Shown: positions 1 through 10,059 of the stretch, in pieces
Numbering within the stretch: the first letter of the stretch is position 1
How the letters are laid out: each line of letters opens with the position of its first letter
NCBI GenBank assembly: GCA_038503035.1
Contig: JAVSML010020787.1
Location: 1 to 64,000, forward strand
Length of the DNA: 64,000 bases
Direction of reading: 5' to 3'
Source of the DNA: Crocodylus rhombifer
Lineage: Eukaryota > Chordata > Crocodylia > Crocodylidae
Translations under genes and position numbers: made by a program
The notes under the pieces: generated by a model
Database searches by the model: none
The model's input: the letters and a program-made list of their open reading frames with translations, nothing else
What the model was told of the DNA's origin: nothing

Positions 1-269
1 TTTTTTTTTTCCCTACAAAAGTTTATTTACTACGTATAAAACATGTTAACTTAGAAAAATCCTTTGAAAAGTTATGCCATCTGGCATTCCTTTAAAATTA
101 TAAAGGAGATATTTTGACAAAATTTAATAGCTTAAGTATAACTAGATAATGAAAGAATAGCAGGTAAAATGGAAATTAGTTAAGAAGCACAGAAGGTTCT
201 GCTCTAAGCAGTGCTCAAATAGCAATGCAAACAAAAGGACTTTCAAGCATTAAACAATTGGGTATTTAC

Positions 270-362
270 CTCTCTCTGCTGATGCTCATATTGCAGCAGC
301 TGTCTCAGTAGCATTTCATGCATTATTAAGTTTGATGTCTTCTTGCATAATAATGTATCTCT
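270..362 (-). CDS. BAIAP3: BAIAP3 coding exon 12 (residues 365-395); last exon inside the window
   Basis: 93 nt, phase 0 to 0, donor GAG|GTAAAT at 269 and acceptor gttacag|AGA at 363. The peptide starts RDTLLCKKTSN and contains MLLRQLLQYEHQQ. This matches the position and style of the mammalian RDT...LLLLSHLLRLEH segment just after the C2 domain, at the start of the region leading to the Munc13-homology domains. A second AG two bases downstream would break the frame, so the upstream acceptor is chosen. Confidence 0.85.
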
Positions 363-929
363 CTGTAACAGAAACATCATTCAGCAATAACACATTTAAC
401 CTATTTTAATACTCATCTGATGAAGTCTTGGTTTGGCTAAATTAAATACAGCTTTGTTAAGAAGCAAAAAGAAAGCCTGTAAGGAAGAGAAATCTCAACA
501 TTGCCAAATTTGGCACAAATTCACTATTATTTTATGCTCCAACTACCTTTTCCAGCAAACTTGCTAGGCATCCATAAAAACTGCACTGCTCTACACTGGC
601 CAGACAAAAGTGGCCCACATGTGACTGCAGGTTTGACTGGCTGAAAGGCCAGGTAGCAAGGGGCAAATCAGATTCTTTGAAGCCTGTGCCTCCCTTGCAT
701 GTCTCAAGCAAGCAGTGCTGAAACACAGCCCTTAGCTATTACTATTTAATGATATTAGACAAATTATGTGAGGCCAGTGAGATTATGTGAGGCTCCCTGA
801 TTAAAAAAAAGGCATACAGAACTCCTCAGGGCAGCATGCACTTTCCCCAAAATGTTGCCCTGGACGAACTTGGAACAGGATGGCCCAAGCATTATAATAG
901 ACTAACCACACACTGCAAGAAGCATTCAC
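363..929. other. BAIAP3 intron, non-repetitive part
   Basis: Intronic sequence between BAIAP3 coding exons 11 and 12. The 64-codon minus-strand frame at 532-726 shows no recognisable similarity and lacks splice context. I see nothing functional. Confidence 0.6.
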
Positions 930-1005
930 TTTCTAAAAGGCTAGGATGTCTGTGGGTGATATCTTTTATTGAACCAACCACATGTAACACCAAGTGTATT
1001 GCAAT
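930..1005 (+). repeat. Short interspersed-repeat fragment with 'gatatcttttatt' motif
   Basis: The sequence gtgatatcttttattgaacc matches the hallmark of the repeat at 51963-52180. Only the core is recognisable. It directly precedes the CR1 3' end at 1010. Confidence 0.4.
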
Positions 1006-1009
1006 ATAG

Positions 1010-3675
1010 TTATATAGTTGCTAGGGTCAGGAGGGACCTGAACAGATCATCTAGCCTGACCCCCTGCCACAGGCAGGAATGAATGCTGGGTTCACAAGAC
1101 CCCAGACAGGTGATCATCCAACCTCCTCTTGAATTTACCCAAGGTAGGGGCGAGGACCTGGGAAGTTGGTTCCAGATTTTGGCCACCCTAACTGTAAAAT
1201 ACTGCCTTCTGATCTCTAACCTAAACCTACTCTCCATCAGCTTATTACCATTGTTCTTTGTCACCCCAGGTGGTGCTAGAGAGAAAAGGGCTCTACCTAT
1301 TTGCTGTTGATCTCCCCTGATCAGATTGTAGGCAGCCACTAGGTCCCCCCTCCGCCTCCTCTTGCTGAGCCTAAACAGGCTCAGGTCCCTCAGTCTCTCC
1401 TCGCAGGGCCTGTCCTGCTGCCCTCTCACCAAGTGGGTGGCCCTCCTCTGACCCCTCTCCAGGCCGGCCACATCCCTTTTGAAGTGCAGTACCCAGAACT
1501 GGACGCAGCACTCCAGCTGCAGCCTGACCAGTGCCACATAGAGGGGGAGGATCACCGTCTTGGACCTGCTTGAGATGCATCTGTGGATGCATGACAAGGT
1601 GCAGCTGGCCTTCCTGACTGCATCCCCACACTGCCGGCCCATGTTCATCTTGGCATCGATGACGAGTCCCAGATCCTTTTCTGCCTCTGCACTAACGAGA
1701 AGGGTGTTCCCCAGCCTGTAGGCATGGTGCTGGTTCTTCCTCATCAGGTGCAGCACCTTGCACTTGTCAGTGTTGAATCCCATCCTGTTCTCACCCGCCC
1801 ACCCCTGTAACCTGTCTAGGTCTGATTGCAGCCTATTTCTCTCTTCTAGCATGCCCACATCTCCCCACATCTTAGTGTCATCATCAAATTTGAACAGGGT
1901 GCTATTTATCCCTTCGTCCAAGTTGCTGATGAAGATGTTGAACAGTGCGGGCCCGAGGACTGAGCCCTGGGGGATCCCACTGCCCACATCCCTCCAGGTC
2001 AAAAATGACCCATCCACCACCACTCTCTCGGTGCAGCCCTCCAGCCAGTTGGTGACCCATCTGACCGTGTGGGTGTCGACACCACAGTCCCCCAGTTTCT
2101 TGATGAGAATGGGGCGAGAGACAGTGTCGAAGGCCTTCTGAAAGTCCAGGAAGAAGACATCCACTGCTACCCCTGCATCTAAGGATTTGGGGACCTAGTC
2201 ATAGAAGGCCACCAGATTGGTCTGACAGGATCTGCCTCTAATGAACCCGTGTTGGTTGCCCCTAAGCATAATCTCCCCTGCTGGCCCCTCCTGGATATGC
2301 GTCAGGATAATTCTCTCAAAAAGCTTGCGCAGGATTGAGGTAAAACTAACTGGGCCTATAGTTTCCCAGGTCCTCTTTCCTCCCCTTTTTGAAGATGGCA
2401 ACCACGCTGGCTCTCTTCCAGTCCTCTGGCACCACACCAGAGCACCACAAGTGCTTGTAAAGCTGTGCCAGGGATCCCGCAATGACTTCAGCCAATTCCC
2501 TCAGTACTCTAGGGTGGAGATCATCCGGACCAGCCAATCTGAATACATCCAGTCCCTCCAGAAGCTCCCTAACTAGTTCCTCACTAACCCTTGGCCTAGG
2601 TGCACCTCCCCTGGGGTCTAAGTGGGGCCCAGAGGGAGGGGTGGCTGATCCAGTCCCTGCTCAGGAAAATTGAGGCAAAGAAATCGTTAAATATGTTAGC
2701 TTTGTCATCTGGTGTGAAGCCAAATTTCCTAGTTTGTCCTGCAGGGGCACCACGTTACCCGGAACCTTCTTTTTGCCCCCTGTGTATTTAAAAAAGGACT
2801 TCTTGTTGTCCTTGATCTGGGAAGCTAGTCCCAAGTCCCATCTCTGCCTTGGCCTTCCTGACTGCCCCCCTGCAGCCCCAAGCAACCGCAGTATAATCCT
2901 CCCTGGTGATGGCCCCTCCCTTCCATTGGGTGTGCGCCTCCCTTTTAGCTAGGAGACATTCCCGGATGCTTTTTGTGAGCCATGGGGGCTTTTGCACCCT
3001 CCTGCCCCCTTCGATCCATGTTGGGATTACCTCCTTTTGGGCTCGGAGGATCGTCTCCTTAAGGAGCAACCACTCTTCTTGGACAGTTGGCTCCCTTCCC
3101 CTCCGGGACCTCAGTACTTCCCTGACTATTCTCCTTAGCTTTGCCCTCCTGAAATCTAGGGCTGCTGCCTTGCTGCAAGCCTTTGCCACCTTGCACTGGA
3201 TGGTGAATCCCAGCAGGCGATGATCACTGTCACCAAGCACCAGGTCCAACCAGGCGTCTCCCCGGTGGGGCTGTGCACCTCCTGGGTTAGATGGAGGTCC
3301 TGCATTTTGGGTAGGAACCTATGTGAGTGGTCAGACCTGGCTGACTGCTCTTCCCAGCAGATGTCTGGAAAGTTCAGGTCACCCATGATGACCACGTCCT
3401 TTGACCTAACTACCTCCGTGAGCTGACTTAAGAATTCCTGGTCTAGCTCTTCCCCTTGGTTGGGTGGTCTGTAGCAGACCCCCACCGTTAAATCTCTTTC
3501 CCCTCGACTGCCCTGTATTCTAACCCAGAGAATTTCAGAGCGCCCCTCCTCTGATTCTTCACTAATTGACAAGGATGTGTATTCCTCCTTAATGTAGAGC
3601 GCCACACCCCCGCCTGTCCTCCCTGTCCTATCCCTCCTGTACAGCCTATAGCCCTTGATATTCACTGCCCAGTCA
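1010..3675 (-). mobile_element. CR1 LINE, 5'-truncated, endonuclease to 3' end
   Basis: Longest CR1 copy in the window, in a BAIAP3 intron and in the same orientation as the gene. From right to left it shows the APE-type endonuclease (about 3160-3680; VGVCYRPPNQ and VIMGDLNFPDICWEE blocks), the start of the reverse transcriptase (about 2346-2537; PDDLHPRVLREL), and the RT core and C-terminal part (about 1010-2164; LDFQKAFDTV, GIPQGSVLGP). It is inactive: there are frameshifts between these blocks, an in-frame stop near 2195, and the catalytic FADD motif reads FDDD. The 3' tail is at about 1010. Confidence 0.93.
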
Positions 3676-3876
3676 CACATTGTCAGGGCGGCTAGGATCT
3701 GGAACCAACTTCCAAGCAAAGTGGTGCTGGCTCCTACCCTGGGGGTCTTTAAAAGGAGGCTGGATGAATACCTTGCCAGGGTCGTTTGACCCCCAGTACT
3801 CTTTCCTGCCATGGCAGGGGTCAGACTTTATGATCTGCTCAGGTCCCTTCCAACACTACCAACTATGAAACTATAA
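3676..3876 (+). mobile_element. CR1 LINE 3' end fragment, opposite orientation
   Basis: About 200 bp reads in plus orientation as the end of CR1 ORF2 (RIWNQLPS..., LAPTLGVFKRRLDEYLARVV-like) plus the short CR1 3' tail ending near 'ccaactatgaaactat'. It abuts the 5' end of the minus-strand CR1 at about 3675, so the two copies lie back to back with their 3' ends pointing outward. Confidence 0.85.
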
Positions 3877-3879
3877 AGA

Positions 3880-3955
3880 ACGACGTATTGCATTCAAAAG
3901 CTTGCCCAAGTTTATCCCAACCATACAGGAAATAATCGCTACCAAATTCATCGTC
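3880..3955 (-). repeat. Interspersed repeat, 'cattcaaaagcttgccc' family
   Basis: The segment contains cattcaaaagcttgcccaag followed by tatcccaacc. It resembles a widespread reptile repeat also seen in the window at 47765-47875 (same strand) and, in the other orientation, at 51963-52180. It has no coding content. Confidence 0.5.
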
Positions 3956-4177
3956 TAAATTTCTACGGTAATACAACATGCTAAATTGACACACCAATTC
4001 CAGTAGAAAAGTTTACTCAGCACTTTTACAAATAAGACCCCATGCTGTTAAAAATGATATTAAATGTCCTTATTTTTGAGTATGTGTGTGTGTTTAAAGC
4101 CATAAAATACCACACCAAGAATTTCAAACTAGCACTCAAGCACAGTTCCCTCTTCCTTTTTCTAAATCAGTTCTTAC

Positions 4178-4285
4178 CTGAGTTATAACCAATTTGAGAA
4201 TGAGGTGACAATCTCCTTGCACTCGAGATGAACTAGATCTTGGTTCCAGTTTAAACCATTTATCTAGACCACCAACAGGAATCTC
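4178..4285 (-). CDS. BAIAP3: BAIAP3 coding exon 11 (residues 329-364)
   Basis: 108 nt, phase 0 to 0, acceptor ggtttacag|GAG and donor CAG|GTAAGA. It encodes EIPVGGLDKWFKLEPRSS through VQGDCHLILKLVITQ, the closing strands of the first C2 domain. This block is nearly identical to that of mammalian BAIAP3 as I recall it. Confidence 0.95.
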
Positions 4286-4536
4286 CTGTAAACCAAAATA
4301 TGACAACAGAAAAAGAAAAGTGATTTAACAGGAACCCATTATGATCCTGATAGATATCATCAGTGGAAAAAAAAACGGTCACTAACAGCAGAGTTCACAA
4401 GGCAGACTCGTTTGTTCCAGAACAGTCCTTTTCCAAGCTTTTCTCATGTATCTTGAAAACAACTTTTTCGTTCAAAATGTCCATAAATAACATGACACCA
4501 TGATTTTTATTTCTATTATTAATGTGCATCTTTAAA

Positions 4537-4872
4537 TTTCATAGATTTCATAGACATTAGGGCTGGAAGGGACCTTGCAAAATCAGTGAGTCCAGCCCCC
4601 TACCTAAGGGGCAGGAAGTCAGCTAGGATCAAAGGATCCCAGCAAGATAAGTGTCCAAAGGTTTCCTAAAAGAGTCCAGAGTAGGTGCTTGAAGCACCTC
4701 TGGTGGGAGTCTGTTCCAGGCCTTCGGGGCTTGGACAGTAAAGAAAATTTTCCTTATGTCCAGCCTGAAACTGTTTTGGAGGAGTTTGTGACCATTAGAC
4801 CTTGTCATCCCTTGGGGTGCTCTGGTAAAGAGGTGTTCCTCCAGGTCCTGATGCACACCCCAATGTACTTGA
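4537..4872 (-). mobile_element. CR1 LINE 3' fragment
   Basis: The minus-strand peptide HLFTRAPQGMTRSNGHKL, then FRLDIRKIFFTVQAPKAWNRL, is the CR1 ORF2 C-terminus. The 3' end carries catagacattagggctggaa, the same subfamily as the copies at 7613 and 33485. It is only about 330 bp and lies in the intron between BAIAP3 coding exons 10 and 11. Confidence 0.88.
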
Positions 4873-5267
4873 AGACATTTACAAAAGCATTAACCAAATT
4901 TATTTTGTCATCAGCATTTAAATTACTCTTTTCCAGTTTTCCACTAATCCTTTCCAAAACAAATATCCTGATAAACTCTGACCTAATAGATCAGGTGGCA
5001 CAACACAACTATATTCAATAAAACTGCTTTATAGTCTGTAATAAAATACAACTGCTTTGCAGTACTTATGCTGTACTATGATATACTGATAGGATGCTTT
5101 ACACTAGGGATAATTTAGACCTTTTTTCTAACGTTAGAATTTAAGGGAGCTACAAGAACAATTAAAGGACTGGAAAATGTGCCTTTTAGTTGGACACAAC
5201 TTTTAGTCTGACACAATCTGGAATCTGAAGGTAGAAACATTTAAACTAGAAATAATGCATAATTTCT

Positions 5268-5453
5268 TTTTTTAACAAGGGTAGTCAATCATTGGAATAA
5301 CTTACTCAAGGCTGTGCTCGATTCTCCATCACTGGCAATTTTTAGATTAAGATTGTGAAACTTTTTTGAGACAGATGCTACAGTTTACACAAGACTAAAT
5401 TCAGAAAAGAAGTCACAATGGTCCCCCATGGCTTAAAATGTACAAATCCTTTG
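5268..5453 (+). mobile_element. Old CR1 LINE 3' fragment, cut by LTR insertion
   Basis: Plus-strand sequence such as aatcattggaataacttact followed by gattctccatcactggcaat is the diverged CR1 3' region (N-HWNNLLK, DSPSLAIF in degenerate form). It stops where the LTR-like element begins at 5454. Confidence 0.6.
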
Positions 5454-7035
5454 TGTCACAGGGCACTTGCGTGCCCCGCTCATGATGAAGGTTAAGAACT
5501 TAAGGGGGAAGGTGTGTAGCAGAGCACTAGGGTGCTCGCTACTAGTAATAGTAATAAGGATAGCTGCCAATCAACAGGGCAGCACAGGTGAGGGTTGCTG
5601 GGGCAACTAATGTGGGTCAGCTGGCTAGAAGGGGGCAGGGCCTGGCCTTTATAAGCAACCAGGCTGAGGCCAGAGCCAGTTCCTTTCTGGCAGCCTGAGG
5701 TGCAGGAGCTCTGCAGAAGAGCCCAGCCCAGCAGAGCAGAGACGAGCCGTGCAGCCTGAGCACCTAAGGGGATGCAGCATGGTGAGGGCAGAGAGAATCC
5801 TGGCAGAGATGCCTTTGCAAGAGGGCCAGTTTGGGCCTGGACCCTTACGTTATAGCCGGTAGGCCTATTCTGAGTTAGAGCCGGTTGGCTAGTAGTTTGC
5901 TTTGCGGTAGGGCTGTTTGTGTGAATACCAGAGGACTGGGTGAGGCTGTAGGGGTATGAGGAGGCCTCATGGGAGCTCCCCAATAATTCGGGGGTTCCTG
6001 GTGCCCAGTAAGGGCACAGCAAGCGGTGCCAGGGCGGCACAATGATTGGTGCTGGAGCTGGCGCTATGGGTGAGCGCCAGGGAGAGGCGCGACGTTGTGG
6101 GGTGTTGTGACCCCAGCCCTGTAAGGGGGCAGTATTCTGCCCAGTGGGGTATACGACCCAGAAGAAGGGTCAGGGGCCAGGCATGGCTACAGGCCACCTG
6201 AGCCCCAAGCGCGGGAAGCGCGTGAGCTAGGCCCGAGAAGGCGGGTCTGGGGGCCAGGTAAGGCTAAGGCCGCCTGAGCCCCAACCACGGGAAGCCCTGA
6301 ATGTGGGCGAGAAGCGCGGGCAGCGCGGCATAGGCCCCAGGTAGGGCGAGAAGCACGGGCAGCGCGGCCGAGGCCCCAGGGAGGGCAGGCATACAGGAAC
6401 AGGAAACCTGGGCGAGCGTGCGGTAAGAGTCCGGGAGAGAGGCTGGCACACGAGAACAAGCCCGGAGGGCAGGTTAAAATAACAGGCTCCAGGGTGAGCG
6501 ACTAGCACCCTACTGACACAAAGTCCCGGAGAGGGGCAGGCGTGCGAGAGTAAGCCTGGAGAGGGGCGGACGTGCGGATAGGGGCCTGACTGATAGAAGC
6601 GTGACAAAGCCGAGCGTGCGGCTAGAGGCCCGGAAAGGGCGAGAGGGGGACAGAAGCCCGGGAGGGGCGAGTATATTCGGCGCGCGTATGGAGGAAACCC
6701 CAGAGAGAAGGAGTGCGCGTATCAAGAGATCCCAGGTGGAGGTGAGCATATGACACGAGAACATCCGGTACAGCTGCGAGGCTTGGGGCGTGCTAAAGGG
6801 GAGGTTGGAGGTACGCACAGCCCTTAAGGCTGGGGTGCACCAAGTCACCCCATACAGAACGGGGAACAGTTCCAGCATAACACCGTGTACTAGGGGATCA
6901 AAGGCAGCCTCCCATATAGAACCAGATATCATCAAAGACGTGGCAGGCGAGATAAGAAGGTGCTGGATCACCTACTTGGCACGGTAGGGGGGCGCTAGAG
7001 GGATCACGGCCACCCCTGTGCCCCGCACCGTGACA
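5454..7035 (+). mobile_element. GC-rich solo-LTR-like element with internal tandem repeats
   Basis: This 1582 bp block is strikingly GC-rich against AT-rich flanks. It begins TGTCACAGGGCAC and ends GCACCGTGACA, so the termini are TG...CA with the short inverted repeat TGTCAC/GTGACA, as in Gypsy-type LTRs. A TATA-like tttataag lies at 5648-5655. Internally there are tandem repeats (periods near 77 and 39 bp between 6173 and 6382) and further purine-rich repeats to about 6660. No gag or pol coding sequence is present; the open frames are shadows of composition. The flanks cttTg (left) and ctgtt (right) are not a convincing duplication. The class (Gypsy or other LTR element) is inferred from termini only. 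Confidence 0.65.
6173..6382 (+). repeat. Tandem repeats inside the LTR-like element
   Basis: The block starting ggggccaggcatggctac (6173) recurs as ggggccaggtaaggctaa at 6250, a period of 77 bp, sharing 'cctgagccccaa'. Next, gggcgagaagcgcgggcagc (6305) recurs as gggcgagaagcacgggcagc at 6344, a period of 39 bp. Only two units of each are seen. Confidence 0.75.
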
Positions 7036-7256
7036 CTGTTTTAAAAGGTATCAATCAAATTTTATTCACAATTGAATAAAACTGAAAAGGATGGCAAGCT
7101 ACTGGTTCTATTCACTAATTTATCTCAGCCACACGTGCATGATAATTCCTCAATAAACTCTGCAGGTGATTCTAAATATTCCGATCAAATGACAGGCATC
7201 ATTTCACACATGAAATTATACATATAAAACTCAGACAGAAACTGCTATTAACTTAC

Positions 7257-7359
7257 ATTAACAGAGATGTTAAGGCAGCCCAGGAAGTCATCTGCATTGT
7301 CCTCAGAAGCTCCAGCTGTTCCATTGGCCCTGGCTGATTTCACAATCTGTTTAAAATAC
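7257..7359 (-). CDS. BAIAP3: BAIAP3 coding exon 10 (residues 294-328)
   Basis: 103 nt, acceptor ttttcactag|G and donor AAT|GTAAGT. It completes Arg294 and encodes YFKQIVKSARANGTAG, then an acidic stretch, then DDFLGCLNISVN. It covers the last part of the C2 region, where the DDFLG-LNI block is conserved in the family. It leaves in phase 0. The solo LTR at 5454-7035 lies in the following intron only about 220 bp away. Confidence 0.94.
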
Positions 7360-7612
7360 CTAGTGAAAAGAGTAAATGGTTACAATTAAACTTTTGGTTG
7401 ATTCATTACTAATCATCAATAGCTGACATAAAGGAAGACATGACATGCTGTCTGCTCTATGGGACTTACCAGGCAAATAAATCACACAAAAAACACTGAC
7501 CTGTGTTGTTCACTTCATCTCTAGTGATGCAAATACTCTACTGCCGATAAAGTCTTGTTGAAAAAAACCTTAGAGTCATATTCAGAGCTCAGAAAACAGG
7601 CTGTGGAGAACA

Positions 7613-8105
7613 GTCATAGATTTCATAGACATTAGGGCTGGAAGGGACCTCACAAGATCATTGGGTCCAGCCCCCTGCCCAAGGGGCAAGAAGTCAGCTG
7701 GGGTCTGATCACCACAGCAAGATAAGCATCCAAACATTGCTTAAAAGGTATCCAGAGTAGATGCTTGCACCACTGCTGGGGGGAGTCTACTCCAGACTCT
7801 GGAGACTCCTTATGTCCAGTCTAAAACGGTCTTCCAGCAGTTTGTGACTAGTAGACCTCATCTTCCCTTGGGGTGCCCTGGTGAACAGATGTTCTCCCAG
7901 TTCCTGATGCACACCCCTTACATACTTATAGGCTGTCACCAAGTCACCCCTGAGTCTTTGCTTCTCCAGGCTGAAGAGTCCCTTGCCTCTCAGCCTCTCC
8001 TCCTAAGGCCTGTCCTCTTGACCTCTAATCATACACATGGCTCTCCTTTGGGCTCTCTCGTGCACACGGCTTTCCTCTGGGGTCTCTCTCAAAAGACTGC
8101 TTAGA
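7613..8105 (-). mobile_element. CR1 LINE 3' fragment
   Basis: The 3' tail tttcatagacattagggctg starts at about 7620. Upstream the degenerate ORF2 C-terminus is recognisable on the minus strand (for example the region complementary to ttgcctctcagcctctcctc). It belongs to the same subfamily as the copies at 4537 and 33485 and lies between BAIAP3 coding exons 9 and 10. Confidence 0.85.
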
Positions 8106-8274
8106 AAACTTGGCTGAACTTTTTCCTTGTATACCACAGAACATAGCAAGAGTCAGGTGAATACAGAATCAAAACTCCTGTTGATGAGACAGAAGGTAGA
8201 ATAGTTTCCTACTATAATGTTTTTTAAAGTTTTTTCTCAATAGAAGCATGAGTTTCAATTCCATTCTACAGTAC

Positions 8275-8352
8275 CTGCCCATTCCCTTAAAGCCAGATAC
8301 TTCATTCAGTTTCTTACAAGCTTCTGCTACTGACACATCATCATCATGGTCC
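8275..8352 (-). CDS. BAIAP3: BAIAP3 coding exon 9, C2 calcium loop (residues 268-293)
   Basis: 78 nt, acceptor ctatttcag|G and donor GGCAG|GTACTG. The first base completes Trp268, and the exon continues DHDDDVSVAEACKKLNEV and ends GFKGMG. Asp269, Asp271 and the following aspartates are the expected calcium ligands of loop 3. The KKLNEV-x-GFKGMG block is highly characteristic of BAIAP3 and close Munc13 relatives. Confidence 0.95.
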
Positions 8353-8547
8353 CTGAAATAGAGAACAGAAAGTGCATGTCAGTTTTACCCACCTAGGAAG
8401 CTGCTCTACTGTTGCCTTGGAAACAAGCATTTTTATGCCTTGCTAGCAAAAGTAGCCGTCTTGCATGTCCACTAAAATGACTAGTGTCCCTTATGAACGG
8501 GGAGAAATGTAGCCATACTAAAAAACAAACAAACAAAAAAACTGTAC

Positions 8548-8592
8548 CAGATATCCAGGTGCAGCTGGTCCATGGAAGTGCTGTCTATTTCA
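8548..8592 (-). CDS. BAIAP3: BAIAP3 coding exon 8, 45-nt microexon in the C2 domain (residues 253-267)
   Basis: 45 nt exon between acceptor ttttttttgcag and donor ATCTG|GTACAG. It completes Phe253 from the previous exon and encodes EIDSTSMDQLHLDI, ending with TG of Trp268. It was located because exons 7 and 9 cannot join sensibly without it. With it the C2 core reads continuously to WDHDDD, as the family requires. Its length is a multiple of three, so skipping would keep frame but delete a C2 beta strand. Confidence 0.93.
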
Positions 8593-9433
8593 CTGCAAAA
8601 AAAATAGAACTCATGTCCAGTTACAGAAAGAAAAAGCACCATTTTCAATTTTTTTCCAACTGTTACAATTTCTCTGTACGGCTCTGTGGACACAGTTCCT
8701 TCAGGTATAACGCTTGCCCACCCCACAGCCTATGGTGCGATGCCTCCTAGATTTCTTAAGCATTCCTAAAGGCTCCTCAGCATCTCTCGGATATAAAGCA
8801 CTCTCTACCCTACAATCTCAGCCATAATTCCCCAAAGCCTCTATAAAATTGGGGGATGTTTTTGTTTTTACAGCTGAAACATTAAGTTAAGCAACAACCA
8901 ACAGAACAGCAGAGTTGGCCACAAAACATTACAGTCATTATTGCTCAGAAAGGGTTCAAAATAACACAAATGTTCTACTGTCCTTGTAATGCAGGAAGCA
9001 TTCGCTAGACACCAAAACTGAGACAGTAAAATCAAACAATGGAAGCTTAATGCACTGAAGCACAGGTGACAAAACGAAAGAGCGAGCACCTGCTTTGCAG
9101 AAAAAAATATTTATTTGGGACAGGATGAGAACAGTGTCATCTTCTCTGACAAGTCCTGTCCTTCCTCAAGGAAGTAAGACTTTATCAATAAAAATGGGGA
9201 AGTAATTCCTCTTGATGAAGACTCATCACATTAAAGTTGGGGAAAAGAATGAAAAAAAAAAATTCTCTGCCTGGGAGACCTCCTGATCCTTCACTGACTT
9301 ACTTAACAGATGTTAACTGGTATACTATAAGGAATATTTCTGCATTCTCTAAGGAGAAACTAGCTGGCACTTCTAAGAGCTGGACAAGACCCAGTTCAGA
9401 GTAAGGTGCCTCCATACTATAAAACATACTTAC

Positions 9434-9650
9434 AAAAGAAAGTTCTCATTCCAAACTGGGTTTAGGGTATTGTTCTTGACTTTTGTAACCTGAATATACT
9501 TTGCTGGGAGTGCATCTTTTACACTAGACCACTTTTCCATCTTCTCCTTTTTTCTTCTGAAACTAAATTTTCTTTCTTTCTTTTCTTCTGGTTCTTTTGT
9601 GTACTGTTGTCCTATCAGGATTCCTAGCATGCAATAAGGATCACTGAAAC
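9434..9650 (-). CDS. BAIAP3: BAIAP3 coding exon 7, C2 domain with basic insertion (residues 181-252)
   Basis: 217 nt, phase 1 to 2, acceptor tttggacag|GT and donor TTTT|GTAAGT. It encodes FSDPYCMLGIL, then a long lysine- and arginine-rich insertion (KKERKFSFRRKKEKMEK), then LPAKYIQVTKVKNNTLNPVWNENF. Asp184 in SDPY is a predicted calcium ligand. IQVT-VK-TLNPVWNE-F is the canonical C2 strand-loop block. The basic loop within the C2 domain fits BAIAP3 and not UNC13D. Confidence 0.95.
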
Positions 9651-10059
9651 CTGTCCAAACAGCAAAGAAGAGGAGTCACTTGTTGCTTTGGCATCATCTC
9701 ATTGTACTATGAGAGACAAAGGTCAGATGTATGTTTTATGCCAACTCCTGCGGTGCAGCACATTTACATAGAGACTTTCCTATATTAAAATTAAAAAAGA
9801 TAATATAAAGCCTATAATATAATGACAGTTAAAGAAAAGTCAGGAGATGTAGCATTAGGTAGGAAAGGAATACTATCACCGATTCTAATGCCACTTTAGA
9901 GTCAGATCTCTTAGCCCATGTTACTGCTCCTTCATACCACTCCACTTGTGTAAAGAAGTCCAGAAACCCATCACATATACAGCTTACAATGTTCCTGGCA
10001 TGAAAATCCTTGGCTAGCACAAGGCCAGTCAAGACTACTCCAGCTCTTTAATGACCTCC

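Noticed and set aside
1758..2141. Plus-strand frames antisense to CR1 copies (for example 1758-2141 and 27218-27601)
   Set aside because: They are the complement of CR1 reverse transcriptase; the same antisense frame recurs in several copies because the RT sequence is conserved.
1010..3876. Twin-priming inversion of a single CR1
   Set aside because: The inverted part has its own complete 3' end at 1010, which twin priming would not produce.
5492..6971. Minus-strand frames of 76-182 codons at 5.5-7.0 kb
   Set aside because: They lie within the GC-rich LTR-like element, are low-complexity (Pro, Leu, Ser) and reflect tandem repeats rather than a protein.
9434..9650. Assignment of the C2-domain gene to UNC13D or UNC13A/B
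   Set aside because: The basic insertion, the IQVTKVKNNTLNPVWNE block, the N-terminus MSTLLDIKSS and the adjacency to UBE2I fit BAIAP3 better.
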